DNA of 64,000 nucleotides, taken from Osedax fenrisi. Taxonomy: Eukaryota > Annelida > Polychaeta > Sabellida > Siboglinidae. The stretch is from assembly GCA_964019155.1 (NCBI GenBank), contig OZ025240.1:80476090-80540089 (forward strand), in the 5' to 3' direction. This document shows positions 1 through 13,509 of this stretch, in pieces. Each line of letters starts with the position of its first letter. The first letter of the stretch is position 1. A program made the translations under genes and the position numbers. The notes under the pieces were generated by a model that saw nothing but the letters and a program-made list of their open reading frames with translations, was not told the DNA's origin and did no database searches.

Positions 1-1555
1 TTAAATATTTTATTGACTACAAAATCACGTGGTGGTTATGGGCGTCATGAGAAGGAAACAAAAATAAAATAAATAAAGTACAATAAAAATAAAGGAAAAG
101 GGAGGGTAGGTTACAATGTTAATAGGTGCGTGGAGAGTTTACATTTAAATAGTGACAAGGATTTCAAACACCTAATGTCATATGGTAGAGAATTCCAGTA
201 TTTTGGAGCTACCACAGAGAAAGCAGATTCAGAGTGAGCAGAGATAGTCGAGCGTTGCAAAATTTTCATCGTGTGACATTTCCTGCTAGCTCGACTAAGG
301 GTATGCATACTGATCAAGTCAGCTAGGTACTCGGGAGATCTAAGTACTGCAGGTACATAGTAGTATGTACCTGCAGAGATATCTAAACTTAAGCCAGCCG
401 AATGATCGCATTAGAGTCGATATTGATACTATTGAAGAGAACTTCAGTTTATATAGGATGCGTATAGCACGTCGTTGTATCTTCTCAAGTTTAAGCATAA
501 GCTTTAGGGGTAGATTGCATAGAAGTGAGCAGCAGTATATGAGTCTACTGAAGACTAGCGAATGTATTAGACTTTTAGTCATTGAAAAAGTCAATTTATT
601 ACGTGATTTTCTAATATTGTAAAGAAAATAGTTGGCATTGCGAATCATTATAGATATGTGGTCAGAGTAATCTAGGTGGGAGTTGATGGTGAAACCAAGA
701 GTTGTTATGGATTGTGATGTAGGGAGGGCTAGTAGAAAGGGGTGGGTGATGATTAGGGGGTATGTAGGTCTGGAGATAATTATGGTGTCAGTTTTGGTCA
801 TGTTAAGTGATAGGAAATTATGGGAGAACCAGTCAGTAAGTTCTGTGAGGCAGTTAAAAATAGACAGTTGAATTGAGTTGGAGTCACAGGAAATGGGAAA
901 ATAAGTATAAATTTGTAGATCATCTGCAAAGAGATGGTAGTGGATGTAAGGATATTTACGAAATATGGATTGTATGGGTAAAATATAAATAATAAAAAGT
1001 AAAGGACCAAGCACGGAGCCTTGTGGAACACCATGAGTGCTGATAAACGGGGTAGAGAACGATGAGTTGATTTTCACTGAAGAGGACCTTAAGGAAAAGA
1101 ATGACATAAACCAGCTGTGTACTTGACCATGAATACCGATTTCATTGAGTCGTAAAGAAAGAATGTCATGGTTTAGGGTGTCAAAGTCACTGGATAGGTC
1201 AAGTAACACAAGGTAACACGGGGATTTGTTGTCAAGGGATATTAGTAGATCATTAATGATAAGATTCAGTGCTGATTCAGTGCTCCGATGGGGTAAGTAA
1301 GCACTTTGAAACTTATCAATAATTGAATTGGTAGTGATATAGTGAATAAGTTGAGCAGATACAATTCGCTCTAAGGTCTTAGAGATTGATGAAAGCTGGG
1401 AGATGGGTCGATAGCTCGACAGGTTCGAGTGGCTAAGGGTAGTTTTTTAAATAATTGGGGTGATATATGAGTGTTTCATATACTTTGGTACGATCGATGT
1501 AATAAGGGACGCATGAATAATCATTGTTATGGGTTCAATAATAACATAGGAAATA
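1..1555 (-). mobile_element. 5'-truncated L2/CR1-like non-LTR retrotransposon (copy 1)
   Basis: Minus-strand LINE fragment holding most of a reverse transcriptase and the 3' UTR. The 3' end runs to base 1 and may continue outside the window; AATAAA lies close to it. The 5' end dissolves into an (AT)n tract near 1560, as expected from incomplete reverse transcription. A second, very similar copy lies at 13535-14153, so the family was active fairly recently. Clade assignment rests on the RT block wording (GVPQGSVLGPLLFIIYILP, HLFADDLQIY), which resembles L2/CR1 elements. Confidence 0.9.
111..1555 (-). pseudogene. reverse transcriptase, broken (LINE copy 1)
   Basis: Encodes the LINE reverse transcriptase from fingers to C-terminal tail. 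Upstream of the first Met of the long open stretch (1209) the frame continues through recognisable RT sequence, including SNLSSYRPISQLSS, KTLERIVSAQLIHY and AYLPHRSTESALNLIINDLL. An in-frame TAA at about 1446-1448 interrupts this part. The palm follows with LLDLSSDFDTLNH, GVPQGSVLGPLL and the catalytic FADD. Near 335-360 a small indel (compared with copy 2) shifts frame; the tail resumes at 317-111 with APKYWNSLPYDIR. At least two lesions, so not functional. Confidence 0.88.
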
Positions 1556-2181
1556 TGTGTGTATATATATATATAATATATATTATATATATATATATTA
1601 TATAATTAAAATTGTAATAATTATAATTGGATAGTACCATCTTTGTGTGTATATATTACGAGATAATATCTGTTTCTATCCTGTGAGCATAAACTGTATT
1701 TGATTTATTAATTTAATAAACAATTTTTAATACAATTCAATTCAATATATATACTTTCAATATATATTAGGAGCATTATAATAACGCAACCAGGTTGAAA
1801 ATATCTATAGTAGATTGGTAGTATTAGTTTTATGAATACGATTCTAAATTATAAGGTAATGTTTTTAATAATATAGCGCAGTATTAAATTAAAATATGAA
1901 GACAATATAAATGTACATGTAACTTATACTTGTGATAACTATAGTCACTCTGATATCTTACGTAACATTTGTGTTACGTAATTAACGATATTTAACCATG
2001 AAAAGTTTACGATAGTGTGCATATTTCTTTCCCAAAAGATATTTTCTTGGTAGTATTAAGTCTCCTTCTTCAAGCTGTACAAATGTTTTAGAATATATAT
2101 TTATATACATTATGATGATATCTAATTTATATATATTTATAACATCTTCTATAGGTTATTTATATAAAAGTTACCCTAATT

Positions 2182-2222
<41 letters not shown>

Positions 2223-2353
2223 AATATATTCGTATTTAAAGTAATTTACGCAGTTAAATGTATAGAAATAATATATATTAACTAAATATATTTTTCTTCT
2301 AGCCATATTATAATACCTTAATAGTCAACTAAAAGAGTAAATTGTTAATATAT
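1556..2353. other. A+T-rich intergenic stretch with microsatellites
   Basis: No gene recognised. It holds (AT)n tracts at about 1560-1600 and 2184-2221, both interrupted, and otherwise plain A+T-rich sequence without splice-flanked open frames that I could support. Confidence 0.5.
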
Positions 2354-2628
2354 ATTGTTATTGTTATTTTTATTTTGTGGAGTCCTGTTTTTATTATGAG
2401 TACTTATATTCATATGGCTCTAATATCCCTTCGAAGTCGTTCTCATGTTAAGGCATCCATGATTTTAACGAGAGCTGGTCATTTATTTATACACAATTAT
2501 ATAAGATCACTTCTAAATAATATTTTAAGACCCATTTTATAAAATTAATTAATGGTCCTGACGAGGGTCGAACCTTTGTCATACTGCTTGTGTGTCTGAC
2601 ACCTTAGCCAACTGAGCCACACAGTCAG
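2354..2628 (-). mobile_element. tRNA-derived SINE, copy S1
   Basis: Read on minus, the head has an A-box-like TGGCTCAGTTGG and a B-box-like GGTTCGACCCTC, the RNA polymerase III promoter of a tRNA-derived SINE. The body carries the family core: TTAGAAGTGATCTTATATAA, then CTCGTTAAAA..ATGGATGCCTTAACATGAGA, then CTTCGAAGGGATATTA, then a tail GGACTCCAC and A-rich AATAACAAT. The same core recurs at 26595, 39310, 40262 and 59094, which is why I call it a dispersed family rather than a tRNA gene. The plus-strand open frame at 2342-2542 is its shadow. Confidence 0.75.
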
Positions 2629-2639
2629 TTTTGATATAT

Positions 2640-2896
2640 ATACTAACAGTTAATACGTATTGTTGTTGACTAAAGAAATTTTTTTTTATTGAACTTTTCC
2701 AGAATACTTGATAACCTACGAAAGTTGAATTTTAAAATTATTTTAATATTTGTATTTATATATATATAGATATGAGTATGTTACATGTTACATTTCTAAC
2801 CATTTAAACTATTTTTCGCAATAGCACTTATTAAACTAAAGTTGGTTTCATTCCAATTTTTCTTTGTGGTAGGAAATCCTAAATTATGTATACAAT

Positions 2897-2946
<50 letters not shown>

Positions 2947-4760
2947 CTTACCTCCAAGTTTATCCAATAAATTGTCCAAGGGTAATCGAGATCTTTCTTT
3001 GATCAAAGCTACATTTGAATACATACACGTATTAAGATTAGAGTAGAATTTGTGTGATAATTATATAATATTACCAAAGATTTTGAAAAGTAAAATCTTT
3101 GATATTACAGCGCGATAACATCTACAATTGATATAACATATAATAACATATAATAACATATACAATTGAAAACATCCGGTGTTCTTTTGAAGCCACCGAG
3201 AGGAAATAAGAACACATAATATACTCAACGATTTTCCGAATCTTCGCAGAATATATAATATTCTATTCGTGTTTATTTTATTATAAGCAACAAAATAACA
3301 ATATTAGAACAGCTGATTATTATTTTTTTAATATTAACTATTTAAACATGATCCGTATTGCTTACAATGCTATAGCATATAAGTCAGCAAGGTGACCTTT
3401 AAAGGATTGCTGATTTATTACAAAACCGGCTTACATTTTTGGTAAATGGAGGGTAGGTTGAATCATTATATAGGATCTATATATATATATATTAATATGT
3501 GTTTGTGTATACACACTATACACTATAGTGTGTATATATACACTATATACACTAGAGAAAGGATATAGGTGAAGGACATAGGCGGATAATAGGCGGCAGT
3601 ATTGCGATGTGATGATGGAATGCGATGACCTAATTATAGATGCAAGGAAGCACGTTGTAGGGAGTGTAGGAGAGTTGTGGTCGAGGTCAGCTGATTACTA
3701 TAGATGTAAGCTTGAGTGACATGTGTCATTACGTTGGATATACGTTATCTATTGTTTGACATCATTTATTACGATTAACGCGTATTAGTTTTAAGTAAAT
3801 ACATCATTTAAGTTCCCGCGCGGTATGAAAGGACTCCACCTAAATAACAACTACTATATAATGAATAAAGAGGCGAATTGAAGTGGTCAACTATATATAT
3901 GAGTATATAGGGCGGAATTTAGGGCTGAGCCAATGAGAATACCGCTATAGTTTAATTGTATACGTCGTATATTGTACGTAAAATATATTACTAAGCTACG
4001 CAAAATCGTTGGTGTACGTCGTACACTGATTGTACACATTAACAAGAGCTAATCAACGCATCGATGGTAGTTGCGATGCGGTGTACAATGTCATACGTAT
4101 GTGGCTGATGTTACCACTACCGTTAAACATAGTATACTATACTATACTATACTATAGTATACTATACTATACTATATATATATATATTGTATTCGAAACC
4201 GATGAGCTTAAGCTAATGAGCCGATGAGCTTGAGATATATGTATAAAAGCGATCCGAATGTACCCCCTTGACGAAGTACATACATTAGATAACAGTTATA
4301 CACCGACTACGTATAGTGTAGTGTATAAACTAACCGACGTTGAGACAGGCCTGGTACATGAACTTAGCCTTGCCCACGGCAGCGCTATCCTTGTTAGAAT
4401 CGGCTAGACTCAGGAGATCTGTGCGGGCAACATAGGGTTAACTTTCGGGTTAACTTAGGGTTAACTTACTCATCCATATGATAACATCGAGCGTTATGGG
4501 TATACGAACTATTAGTTATACATTATATGTAGTGTATTTATATACAGTAAGATAACTCTAATTGTTGAGGTATAACTATATTTGTTATCTTCTAATTTAT
4601 ATGTTACTACATTAATTATCCTATATGGGTATGTTTTGAACACTGTGCGACACAGTGTGCGACTCCCATCGCACAGTGTGCGTGTAGGTGTGAGTATGTG
4701 TAGGTGTGCGTATGTGTAGGTGTGCGTATGTGTATGCCTGTGTTTATACATGTGTTAGAA

Positions 4761-4791
<31 letters not shown>

Positions 4792-5160
4792 TTTATTTAT
4801 AAACGTTGTACACGTATATAGTATATAACCCATACATTAATGTATTATCATATAAATTAGTTGGTTATCTATATATTTATAAATATATATTTATTTGTGT
4901 GTGTGTTCATAGATTAAAATAACATAATATGACAGTATATATAGGTAATACATAATAGAGCATATTTATACTTTACATTTACTAACTTTCAATAGCCAAA
5001 AAAGCATTATTTTGCATTCTATTATTATTGTCAAAGTATCCTGTGAAAATGTATATTATTATTATATAACAAATATTAAATAAATAATAATACTACTATT
5101 GTACTAAATTGATATACTTATTAATAGTAATGTATGCATAATATATATGTAACAATAGAA
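2640..5160. other. intergenic region, partly less A+T-rich, unassigned
   Basis: Contains (AT)n at 2900-2942 and 4757-4785. At 3550-4500 the base composition is more balanced, with a TATA-like tataaaag at about 4240 and three GGGTTAACTT-type repeats at 4434-4468. A 16-bp GTGTAGGTGTGCGTAT-like repeat lies at 4680-4742. A short GGACTCCACCTAAATAAC at about 3830 resembles the SINE 3' end. I could not assign a gene; an LTR or a promoter region is possible but unsupported. Confidence 0.35.
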
Positions 5161-5164
5161 TATA

Positions 5165-5540
5165 TATATATATCTACCAACTGCCTACCTACTGGAATAC
5201 AATTATACCCTTAATAAGTACTATTATACCCTTAAGAAATACTAATATACCCTTTAGTAGTACTATTATACCTATATATATTAAGGGTATAATTGTATTC
5301 CAGTAGGTAGGCAGTTGGTAGATATATATATATATATATATATATCTACCAACTGCCTACCTACTGGAATACAATTATACCATTAATAAGTACTATTATA
5401 CCCTTAAGAAATACTAATATACCCTTAAGTAGTACTATTATACCCTTAAGAAATACTAGTATAATCTTAAGAAACACTATTATACCCTTAAGAAATATTA
5501 GTATATCCTTAAGAAGTAATATTATACCCTTAATAAGTAC
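5165..5540. repeat. inverted repeat plus 20-bp minisatellite
   Basis: A segment containing CTACCAACTGCCTACCTACT runs forward at 5165-5213, inverted at 5279-5329 and forward again at 5338-5389. The first two copies form a hairpin of about 50-bp arms; the third follows across a short (AT)n. Between and after the arms is a degenerate tandem repeat of about 20 bp, ACTATTATACCCTTAAGAAA, to about 5540. It ends just downstream of the M13 exon's donor. Confidence 0.8.
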
Positions 5541-5597
5541 TTAAGTACCCATTACTATTGTTATAAAGTAGCGCAGTAAAACTACTGAGTGTCTTAC

Positions 5598-5732
5598 CTT
5601 CCATGTTATCCGTGGTGTAGGTAGTGGTGTTGGGGGGTGGAGAGTTCCTCTTGTGCCAGTTACCGCAGGCATGCTCGTAGAAGTCCTTGCAAGGGGCAAC
5701 GCTAGCATCACGTGACCTCATCAGAGCGGAAG
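5598..5732 (-). CDS. internal exon of M13 zinc metallopeptidase (neprilysin/ECE-like)
   Basis: M13 peptidases are type II membrane or secreted zinc endopeptidases that cleave small peptides. This 135-nt exon gives SALMRSRDASVAPCKDFYEH followed by ACGNW, matching the start of the conserved M13 ectodomain: the PC.DFYxxACGxW signature just after the membrane anchor. It does not include the HExxH zinc site. The acceptor on minus is CCCACCTATACCCTGTCAG, the donor is GAAG|GTAAGA, and both junctions are phase 1. The Met at 5721 is internal, not a start. The upstream intron begins with a C-rich minisatellite (5745-5895). I found no partner exon with confidence; it could be part of a real gene or an isolated exon of a pseudogene. 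Confidence 0.8.
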
Positions 5733-5744
5733 CTGACAGGGTAT

Positions 5745-5895
5745 AGGTGGGGTGTTAGTTAGTTAAGTTAGGCGTGTGGGTGTAGGTGGGGTGTTAAGTT
5801 AGGTGTGTGGGTGTAGGTGGGGTGTTAAGTTAGGTGTGTGGGTGTAGGTGGGCTGTTAGTTAGGTGTGTGGGTGTAGGTAAGGTGTTAGTTAGGC
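5745..5895. repeat. 31-bp minisatellite
   Basis: About four and a half copies of a unit close to AAGTTAGGTGTGTGGGTGTA plus GGTGGGGTGTT. On the minus strand it is C/T-rich and merges with the acceptor of the M13 exon. Confidence 0.85.
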
Positions 5896-5899
5896 TCGG

Positions 5900-6687
5900 T
5901 GGTAAAGAAGCATCGAGCCAAAGCGATCGAGCGCATAACGACAACACAATTAGCTGCAGCTAATAACCCATGGGCATTACTTCGACATCTTGGATTAAAT
6001 CAGAAAGAGCCTGACATATAGATTAATGTTTTTAATATTCTAGTGAATTAAATATATTTCGATTTAGATTCACCCTATGTATCATTCATATTATTAATGT
6101 ATTACATCATATATGAAATAGGTTTATTAGTTTACTTTAGGCGTGATCCCGTACTAGCGTGACAATATAGTTTATGATATATTTACATTTTTGTTAAAGT
6201 TTTAGCGAAATATATATTTCTATTACGAATGTGCAGTCGTTATTATCCTACATGTGTTAGAGATCTGTTACAATTCACATCTCACGCAATACGCATGCGC
6301 ATTATAATATGTCCTTGATAATATACTTCTGACGGTACATCTTTATATATAGACATATTAAAGTATTACCCTGGACATATAATACTCATACATTTCATAA
6401 TATTTGTATTCATTATAGATTTTAAAATTCAAAATGTATAAATGATATATATATATATATATAATGTAAACCTGAAAGAATACAATTAGAGGTAGTGCAG
6501 TATCCAGGTGCAGTCAGTACTGTATCTCCGTAAGACAATACTCCTATTGTGTTAATGGTATGAGTAATAGTTAGTAGACTATACTGTATAGTATAATGTA
6601 AGCGTTAATACATAATTGTGTAACATTATAATATAATATGTTACATAATGCTAAATATATACGTTACATAATATGTTTTTAATTATA

Positions 6688-6741
<54 letters not shown>

Positions 6742-6992
6742 GTAATATTTATATACATTTTCATATTTAGTGAGTTCGTATTCTAAGATTCGAATATTAA
6801 AGAAGGAGCCTTAGTTTTATTTAACAACAAAATCAAGATCTATTATATTTTATTTCGTAAAAATATAGAACCAAATCTTCTAAATAAAAATATAAAGAAT
6901 GTATGTGAATCTATATATATATATATATATAGTGGTAATTTTCTCGATAAGCAACACTGCTTCTATAATTACCCTGACATTGCCTAAATCTG

Positions 6993-7057
<65 letters not shown>

Positions 7058-8188
7058 ATATATATATAATATAATATATATATATAATTGCGAGTTATGT
7101 TAAGTACAGCTATGTTAGGTAATCCCTATATAAGAGTGATCCCCATCTCAAAGGTAATCCCTATCTATCGTGCATCTTCATTCCTTCTTAAAAAGGGGTA
7201 GTTAATATATTAACTATATGATATGTCACATATGTGTATTATATGGAACATCACATATTATTATTATAATGTATTAATTATAGACCTCGTAAATGATAAC
7301 ATTATTTTTGACGTCTACGAGATAATAAGAAAATAAAAAGAAAACGAAAACGAAAAACAATATTTATTAAAAAAAAATTAAAAAAATATAAAAAAATATT
7401 ATATGCATACAAAATGAATGAAATTATTGTGATATATCTGGTAATATTTCTATTAATAAGTTGACCTTGTACAACATTAAGTAATAATAATTCTCAAATA
7501 ACAAGGAGTGTATTTAATAATGTTATTAATCAAGACGGCAACGGAAAATTCAGAAAAGCCAAACTTTGATATAGTACAAAGTGTGATAATCGTGATAATC
7601 GTGTCATGGAAACTAGGTATTAACATAGAGCTTATCGAATAGTTAATCTTTTAGCTAAATACAATTGCTAACTAATATTGCCTTAATGTAAGGCATCCAT
7701 CTTATATTACGAGTTGTTGGAGTTCACCTTTAGAGTTAGCTATATAAGACAATTAAATGTATCACTTTTGTATACCAGGTATGTGGACAAAAAGATAGAT
7801 GTGTAGTATACTAGTGTATCTACGCAATGTATCACCTGAATGTCAACCATTCCGTGTTTTTATTGTGGACAATCTATCTATTGTTAAGTCAGTTATGCTA
7901 AATACCAACACGCCATATAAAAACACGCCCCTCACGATTAGTCATCATTAAATCTAAAAATAAAGTATCAACGTGATGTTTTATCGTGATAAAATCCAGT
8001 CGAAGATGTTAATATAAGAATTCAATTAAAAATTATAAACATCTATAAATATTAATACACATAGATAGGTAAATGTACTGTCCAACTGTCCGTGTTACCA
8101 ACTGTACATATGTCTTCCTATCCAACTGTCTTTATACACAAATAAATCCTAAACTTCCGTATAATATAAGAAATATATATTTATATGT
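5900..8188. other. A+T-rich intergenic or intronic region
   Basis: No supported gene. Contains (AT)n at 6690-6738 and (TAA)n followed by (TA)n at 6993-7085. If the M13 gene reads on minus, this is its upstream intron. Confidence 0.4.
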
Positions 8189-9095
8189 AGGGGAAAGTAA
8201 CCGAATACGGACACTCTAAATATTTCAGAAACCATAAATCCTACAAAATAAATTGTAATGAATAAAATATTTTAGACAAATATTTTTTTATTTTTTTATT
8301 ATTAAAAATAGTTCTGATATATCCAATAAACTGATTTTTGTATTACGTTTTTAAATTTATGAAAAAAAATGTTAACTTAAAACCTTCTCAAGAAAATATA
8401 ACACTATATCATTTAAAACTAAAGCATTTTAAATATTATAAACATAATTGCTAAATTTTGTTAATCAAATATTAATTAAGTTATAAGCATATATCTAGAT
8501 GTCATGTAAATCCCTAATACGTACAGTGTACGACGTAAACTGTACGACGTACACTCTAAATGTGTTAATACGGACACCATATATGGTGTGTATATAACCA
8601 ATCAGCAGGCATGGTGTGAACTATTCTTATTTTCATAAAAATCGCGTGCGTTTAATATTAACCACCAATGAAGCTTAATCTAAAAATGTATTATTTAGAT
8701 ACTTAACTTGAATTATTAATTAAAAAAATAATAAACATAAATAACTTTATTACTAATTAAATTATATTAAATTATTCATAAAATTAATTATAAATAATGT
8801 AATTGTAATTTTATATGATTGTTTCATCAATAATATATGGTTTATCTAGTTGTATATAGGGTGTCCGTATTATAACACGGGGTATTCGTATTCGGACATG
8901 GGTACCGAATACAGACACCCCCGTTATCTATTTAATAAACAAATTAAATACAATTTTAAAATCCTAATAATATCTATAATTATATATTATTATTATTATA
9001 TTTTGATTTTTGAATAAACATATCGAGTCATAACATGTTAAGACAATGTATTGTTAAAGTGTCCCCCGTATTAGGTGCCGTCCATTTGCCCTATT
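8189..9095 (-). mobile_element. TA-flanked non-autonomous DNA transposon, family 1, copy A
   Basis: Bounded by GGGGAAAGTAACCGAATACG on the left and a degraded inverse on the right (..CCGTATTAGGTGCCGTCC..). It is inverted relative to copies B-D: its left end matches their right ends. The centre holds the family's duplicated motif, GTCCGTATT and its inverse around 8860-8925. It has no coding capacity. An extra GTACGACGT-type palindromic repeat lies at 8518-8560. It is the most diverged of the four copies. Confidence 0.75.
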
Positions 9096-11082
9096 TGTGC
9101 TTGGGGAATCCCACGCTTACGATACGCCCCAATAATTGATAATATGTGTAGTAATCTTAGTGTGTTTACACGATAAGTAACAATTGACATAAACAGGTTA
9201 TAGTATTTAATAAATACCAATATCACCTATGCAATATAGAATGATTAAATGTATCAAATGTATTAGATAATACTCTATTATCATAAACTATAAGCTTATG
9301 TGTTATCACATTCACGCGATGAGGAAGATACACACTATGTTAGGGATCATATCTTGAGATGGGCATAGTGTAATGATTAACTGCTTACATATAATACATT
9401 CAATAGTGTTTGATAGATATTATAGTTGATATAATGGACGGTAGTAGATATAATAGATAGTCAGGAGGTAATTTCTTAATGATGGGGAAATATATGTTTG
9501 ATTCATAATCGGAGGAAAAATAGAAGATATAAGAGACAATTGAAGTATATTAATAATAGTGATTAACAAATAAGGAATACGTAAAAGATTATGAGAAGAA
9601 TGGGATTTAAGTCACGTCATAAAATGTAAGTAAATACATTTAAATATATTTAGGAAAATGTAATCAGTACTAGTGGCAATAGAGGTTGGTGAGAGAGCAA
9701 TAAAATAAAGAAGGATATTTATTAAAGATATGTTCGGTTTTTGAATGGAAAAAAAGTATTTATTTTAATTTTCAAATTATGTACAGAGATCACTATTTAT
9801 AAGGAATATCGTTAAACTGTTTCATATCAATAAGAGATACACCGTAATCAAAGTGTGTTTAGGATTAATATTAAGATCCACATACTTATTAATAAAAGTA
9901 ACAATATGTATTATGATTTAACTTGAAACTGTACATATCACGAGAAATGTCAAAATATTGTAAATTAATAAGATTTTGTTAACACAAAAATCTGTTGAGA
10001 CGTGGGTAACGTTTGCAAATTCTGAAATCGAAGTCGAGCTAATTGTAATGATAAACATTTCTAGGTTTATAAATTTATATGTGGACTTGAAGATAAAGGA
10101 ATACATAGTACTCCAACGTTGGAGTATTATAGTACTACATGAAATTTATACTATATGGCATATCATATATATTAAGTAACATAGTATATATCAAATATTA
10201 ATCGACATATAATATATTATATGTATACTATAACATATTACATTAACATATGTTATATGTTACACACGGAATGTCACATGGTCACATGGTACATATACCC
10301 AGTACAACATATTGCAATTAATATATGATATTGCACATGTGACATATATGTTATATAATAATTGATCACATATGACATATCGACGTCACATATGACACCA
10401 TGTGATATGTCTAATAACATATATCTAATGTCACATATGATATGTATGCAATTTCTAAGTAAATAAAAACCAATAATGGTTTACTTATATGTGAACATAA
10501 TCACGATATGTATACACTATATACATATTGTGATCACGTATACTATATAGTATTGCCCTATTATATTATAGTATTATTATATACTATATTATTACCCTAA
10601 TATAGTATTATGAATGTTATGTAATCATATTGTAATAAATATACTGTACACACTAGATGTAAAGGAGGGTTAGATACAATTAGTTACAAATTTAATATAT
10701 GTGTATATATATAATTTATAAAATACATTATTATATATATAATACGAATACATATAAGACTATATATAATCTATATAGCCTCTATTTATCGACTATTGTC
10801 GATCTGTAGATCGATTTGAGTATTAACTATATATAAATTATATAATATAATATATATGGTTTACTACGATGTATATTGTACATAGTATACTATAGCATCA
10901 CAGATTTTCCAAAGGATACTTCACAATATCTTTGGTAGCATACTATATATATATATATATTCTACGTATATGTTATTACTAATAACTTATTAGTAATAAT
11001 GTTATTAGTAATAATTTATTACATATATTTAGGATGTGTATATATATACAATTATATACATGTGATATACGTATACGTATAT

Positions 11083-11141
<59 letters not shown>

Positions 11142-11220
11142 AACAGGTGTATGAAATATAGTGTATGACATAGGTGTATACTCTATGTATATACTATATG
11201 TATATGTTATATGTATATAT

Positions 11221-11251
<31 letters not shown>

Positions 11252-11677
11252 GTTCTATGTATACTATATGTATATTTATATGTGTATAAACCTATGTTTA
11301 CTATGTTTTACTTACCTACGCATAGCAACAACAATCCGAGGTAAGTTTGTCCCCTGTAATGATGTCATAGTGTATATTACGTCATCGATATCATCGTCAT
11401 CAGTGTTATGTAATAGTAGTAGTTAGGTATATATATATAGCATGATACGAGCGTATTATGCAATATTACGATAATTGGGTAATGAAATGTTACATATTCT
11501 GTAAATATTAAACTTTATATAATTATATATATATATATATTAAATTATATATATAAAATATATATTTAAAAAAATAGTAATTGTATGATATATTAACTGA
11601 ATAATAAATGGTAAATAAAATATAATATATATATATAATATATGTAATATATTTATATTGCAATATATTAGATCTGT

Positions 11678-11714
<37 letters not shown>

Positions 11715-13137
11715 ATATCAATAGTATATATCTAATTAAGTCTAGCAGTATAATTAAACGAATATAGTTACCTCATAATGTGTCAGGAGCTGAAAACAAA
11801 CTGATCCCGAGGTACAATAAATCGCCCGAATTTATTTTTAGTCTCGCATCTAAATATAATGCCGTCGGGGTAATAAATCACCAGGGTTGATTAATTCTTA
11901 TTTTATTATAACCCTCTATCCACATCACGACTTATAAATATTAATAACGCCTTATTAATTCTATACGCCGTGGTGTAGTCGAGATACGCGTTTATTAAAA
12001 TATTCTATTGTCTTTAGTAAAAAAAATAAAACTATAGTTTTACAATAATTATAAATAAACTAAATTTATTAAAACTATATATATATAGGTGAATATATAT
12101 ATATAAAACTAAATACAACTCTATTGTCATATATTAATAATTGATTATATAATATATAAGCTATAATACAAGTTATAACTTGTATATATAGGTATAAATG
12201 TATATATATATATATATACATTTATATTATTAATATAGACGATATTCTTAGTAGGTACCTAATTAATTTGACCTAAATAAAATATTGTTACTTGTTATTT
12301 ATAAAATATTCTAAAATATATTGACCAATTGACCAATGATTAATCAACTTTCATAACTCTATTTGATAAGTTAATTAGTAGTAATATGTATAATATACGT
12401 TCTCTATAATACGACATATTATCAGATATACTCTAGTATTATGTTCATAAAACATAATATCTATTCCCATATAAACACGGTATCTAACACCAAATCTAAT
12501 ACATTATCTGTTATCTATCGAATATCATACATTACATATTACAAATATAATATCATATCTAACACTATATATAATACACCATATTATAAACAATGTAAAC
12601 AACATTATCTAACCGATATCTAATAACTAACTAACAACACATATAGTACCATGTTCTATGTGATACAACATAAATCAATAGTATATTTATTTTCAAATTT
12701 ATTATCAAAAAATAATTTCAATTATAATAGATGTACACTTTATAACATTCTTCAATGAACTACTATAATTATATAATATTATAATAATGTCACACAGATA
12801 ATTTCATATTACAATTCTATGATATTAATAATCAATATAATTGAATTATATAAATAATATAAATAATTTAAATAATATAATAATTCAATAATAATATATA
12901 AATATAATTGTTTACGTATACGTAATCGTATTATAATATGTATGTTTGATAGATTATAATTCGAACATTGATATATAATCAAGGACATTATTCTATCATC
13001 TCCCAGATATCATTCGATATAGAATTAATAGATTTTTCTAAAAGATTATATTCGAATTGTTTACGCTTTCGGTTATGATTGTTGTTGATATCTATTTAAT
13101 TAAGTTAAGGAATAATTCAATTGTAAATAATTATAAT

Positions 13138-13188
<51 letters not shown>

Positions 13189-13194
13189 AAACAG
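9096..13194. other. A+T-rich region with microsatellites, mostly unassigned
   Basis: Contains (AT)n at 10940-10960, 11084-11138, 11520-11540, 11684-11712 and 13139-13185, and palindromic ACATATGT-rich sequence at 10180-10450. One weak splice-flanked candidate exon on minus is listed at 11316-11353. No other gene could be supported. Confidence 0.4.
11316..11353 (-). other. weak candidate exon (38 nt)
   Basis: On minus, ATCATTACAG is followed by 38 nt and a good donor, GTAG|GTAAGT. One frame reads GQTYLGLLLLCV, hydrophobic, ending in phase 1, which would fit the phase of the M13 exon at 5732. A second frame is also open (GTNLPRIVVAMR). A usable donor exists on plus at 11340 too, so the call is ambiguous. 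Confidence 0.15.
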
Positions 13195-13271
13195 GAACTG
13201 CATATGGTTATGCATAAGGCTCAGTGGGACAACCAAAAGCTAGTAAGCGAGATGTCCTGGTTTCGACTGCA
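13195..13271 (+). other. candidate exon or tRNA-like head
   Basis: A 77-nt island of balanced composition in A+T-rich DNA. On plus it follows AAAACAG, precedes GTCAGT and reads HKAQWDNQKLVSEMSWFRLQ. But it also contains GGCTCAGTGGGAC (A-box-like) and GGTTTCGACTG (B-box-like) 38 nt apart, so a tRNA-derived SINE head is equally plausible. I cannot decide. Confidence 0.3.
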
Positions 13272-13427
13272 GTCAGTTCTTGTTTATCTCTTGTTTATAT
13301 AAAGAACTTATTATATAACAAATAGAACAGAATATTACTATTTGTATTGTATTAGGCACTTCAGTTATTTATAACATGTTTATAACTTCTTGAGGGATCT
13401 ATGTGTATCCGCTATTTATATTGTATT

Positions 13428-13429
<2 letters not shown>

Positions 13430-13500
<71 letters not shown>
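13430..13500. repeat. (AT)n microsatellite
   Basis: A long uninterrupted TA dinucleotide run next to the 3' tail of LINE copy 2. Confidence 0.95.
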
Positions 13501-13501
<1 letters not shown>

Positions 13502-13509
13502 AAATATAA

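Noticed and set aside
340..1034. Plus-strand and alternative minus frames over the LINE
   Set aside because: Shadows of the reverse transcriptase in other frames.
2557..2630. A tRNA gene on minus
   Set aside because: A- and B-box present but no full cloverleaf, and the downstream body is shared with other dispersed copies, so it is a SINE head.
4434..4468. GGGTTAACTT repeats as telomere-like sequence
   Set aside because: Only three copies and not the TTAGGG unit.
3550..4500. Solo LTR
   Set aside because: Balanced composition and a TATA-like site, but no TG..CA ends, target duplication or second copy visible.
11211..11426. Plus frame with IYIYIY and serine run
   Set aside because: Mostly (AT)n-derived; only the minus 38-nt candidate exon within it was kept, at low confidence.
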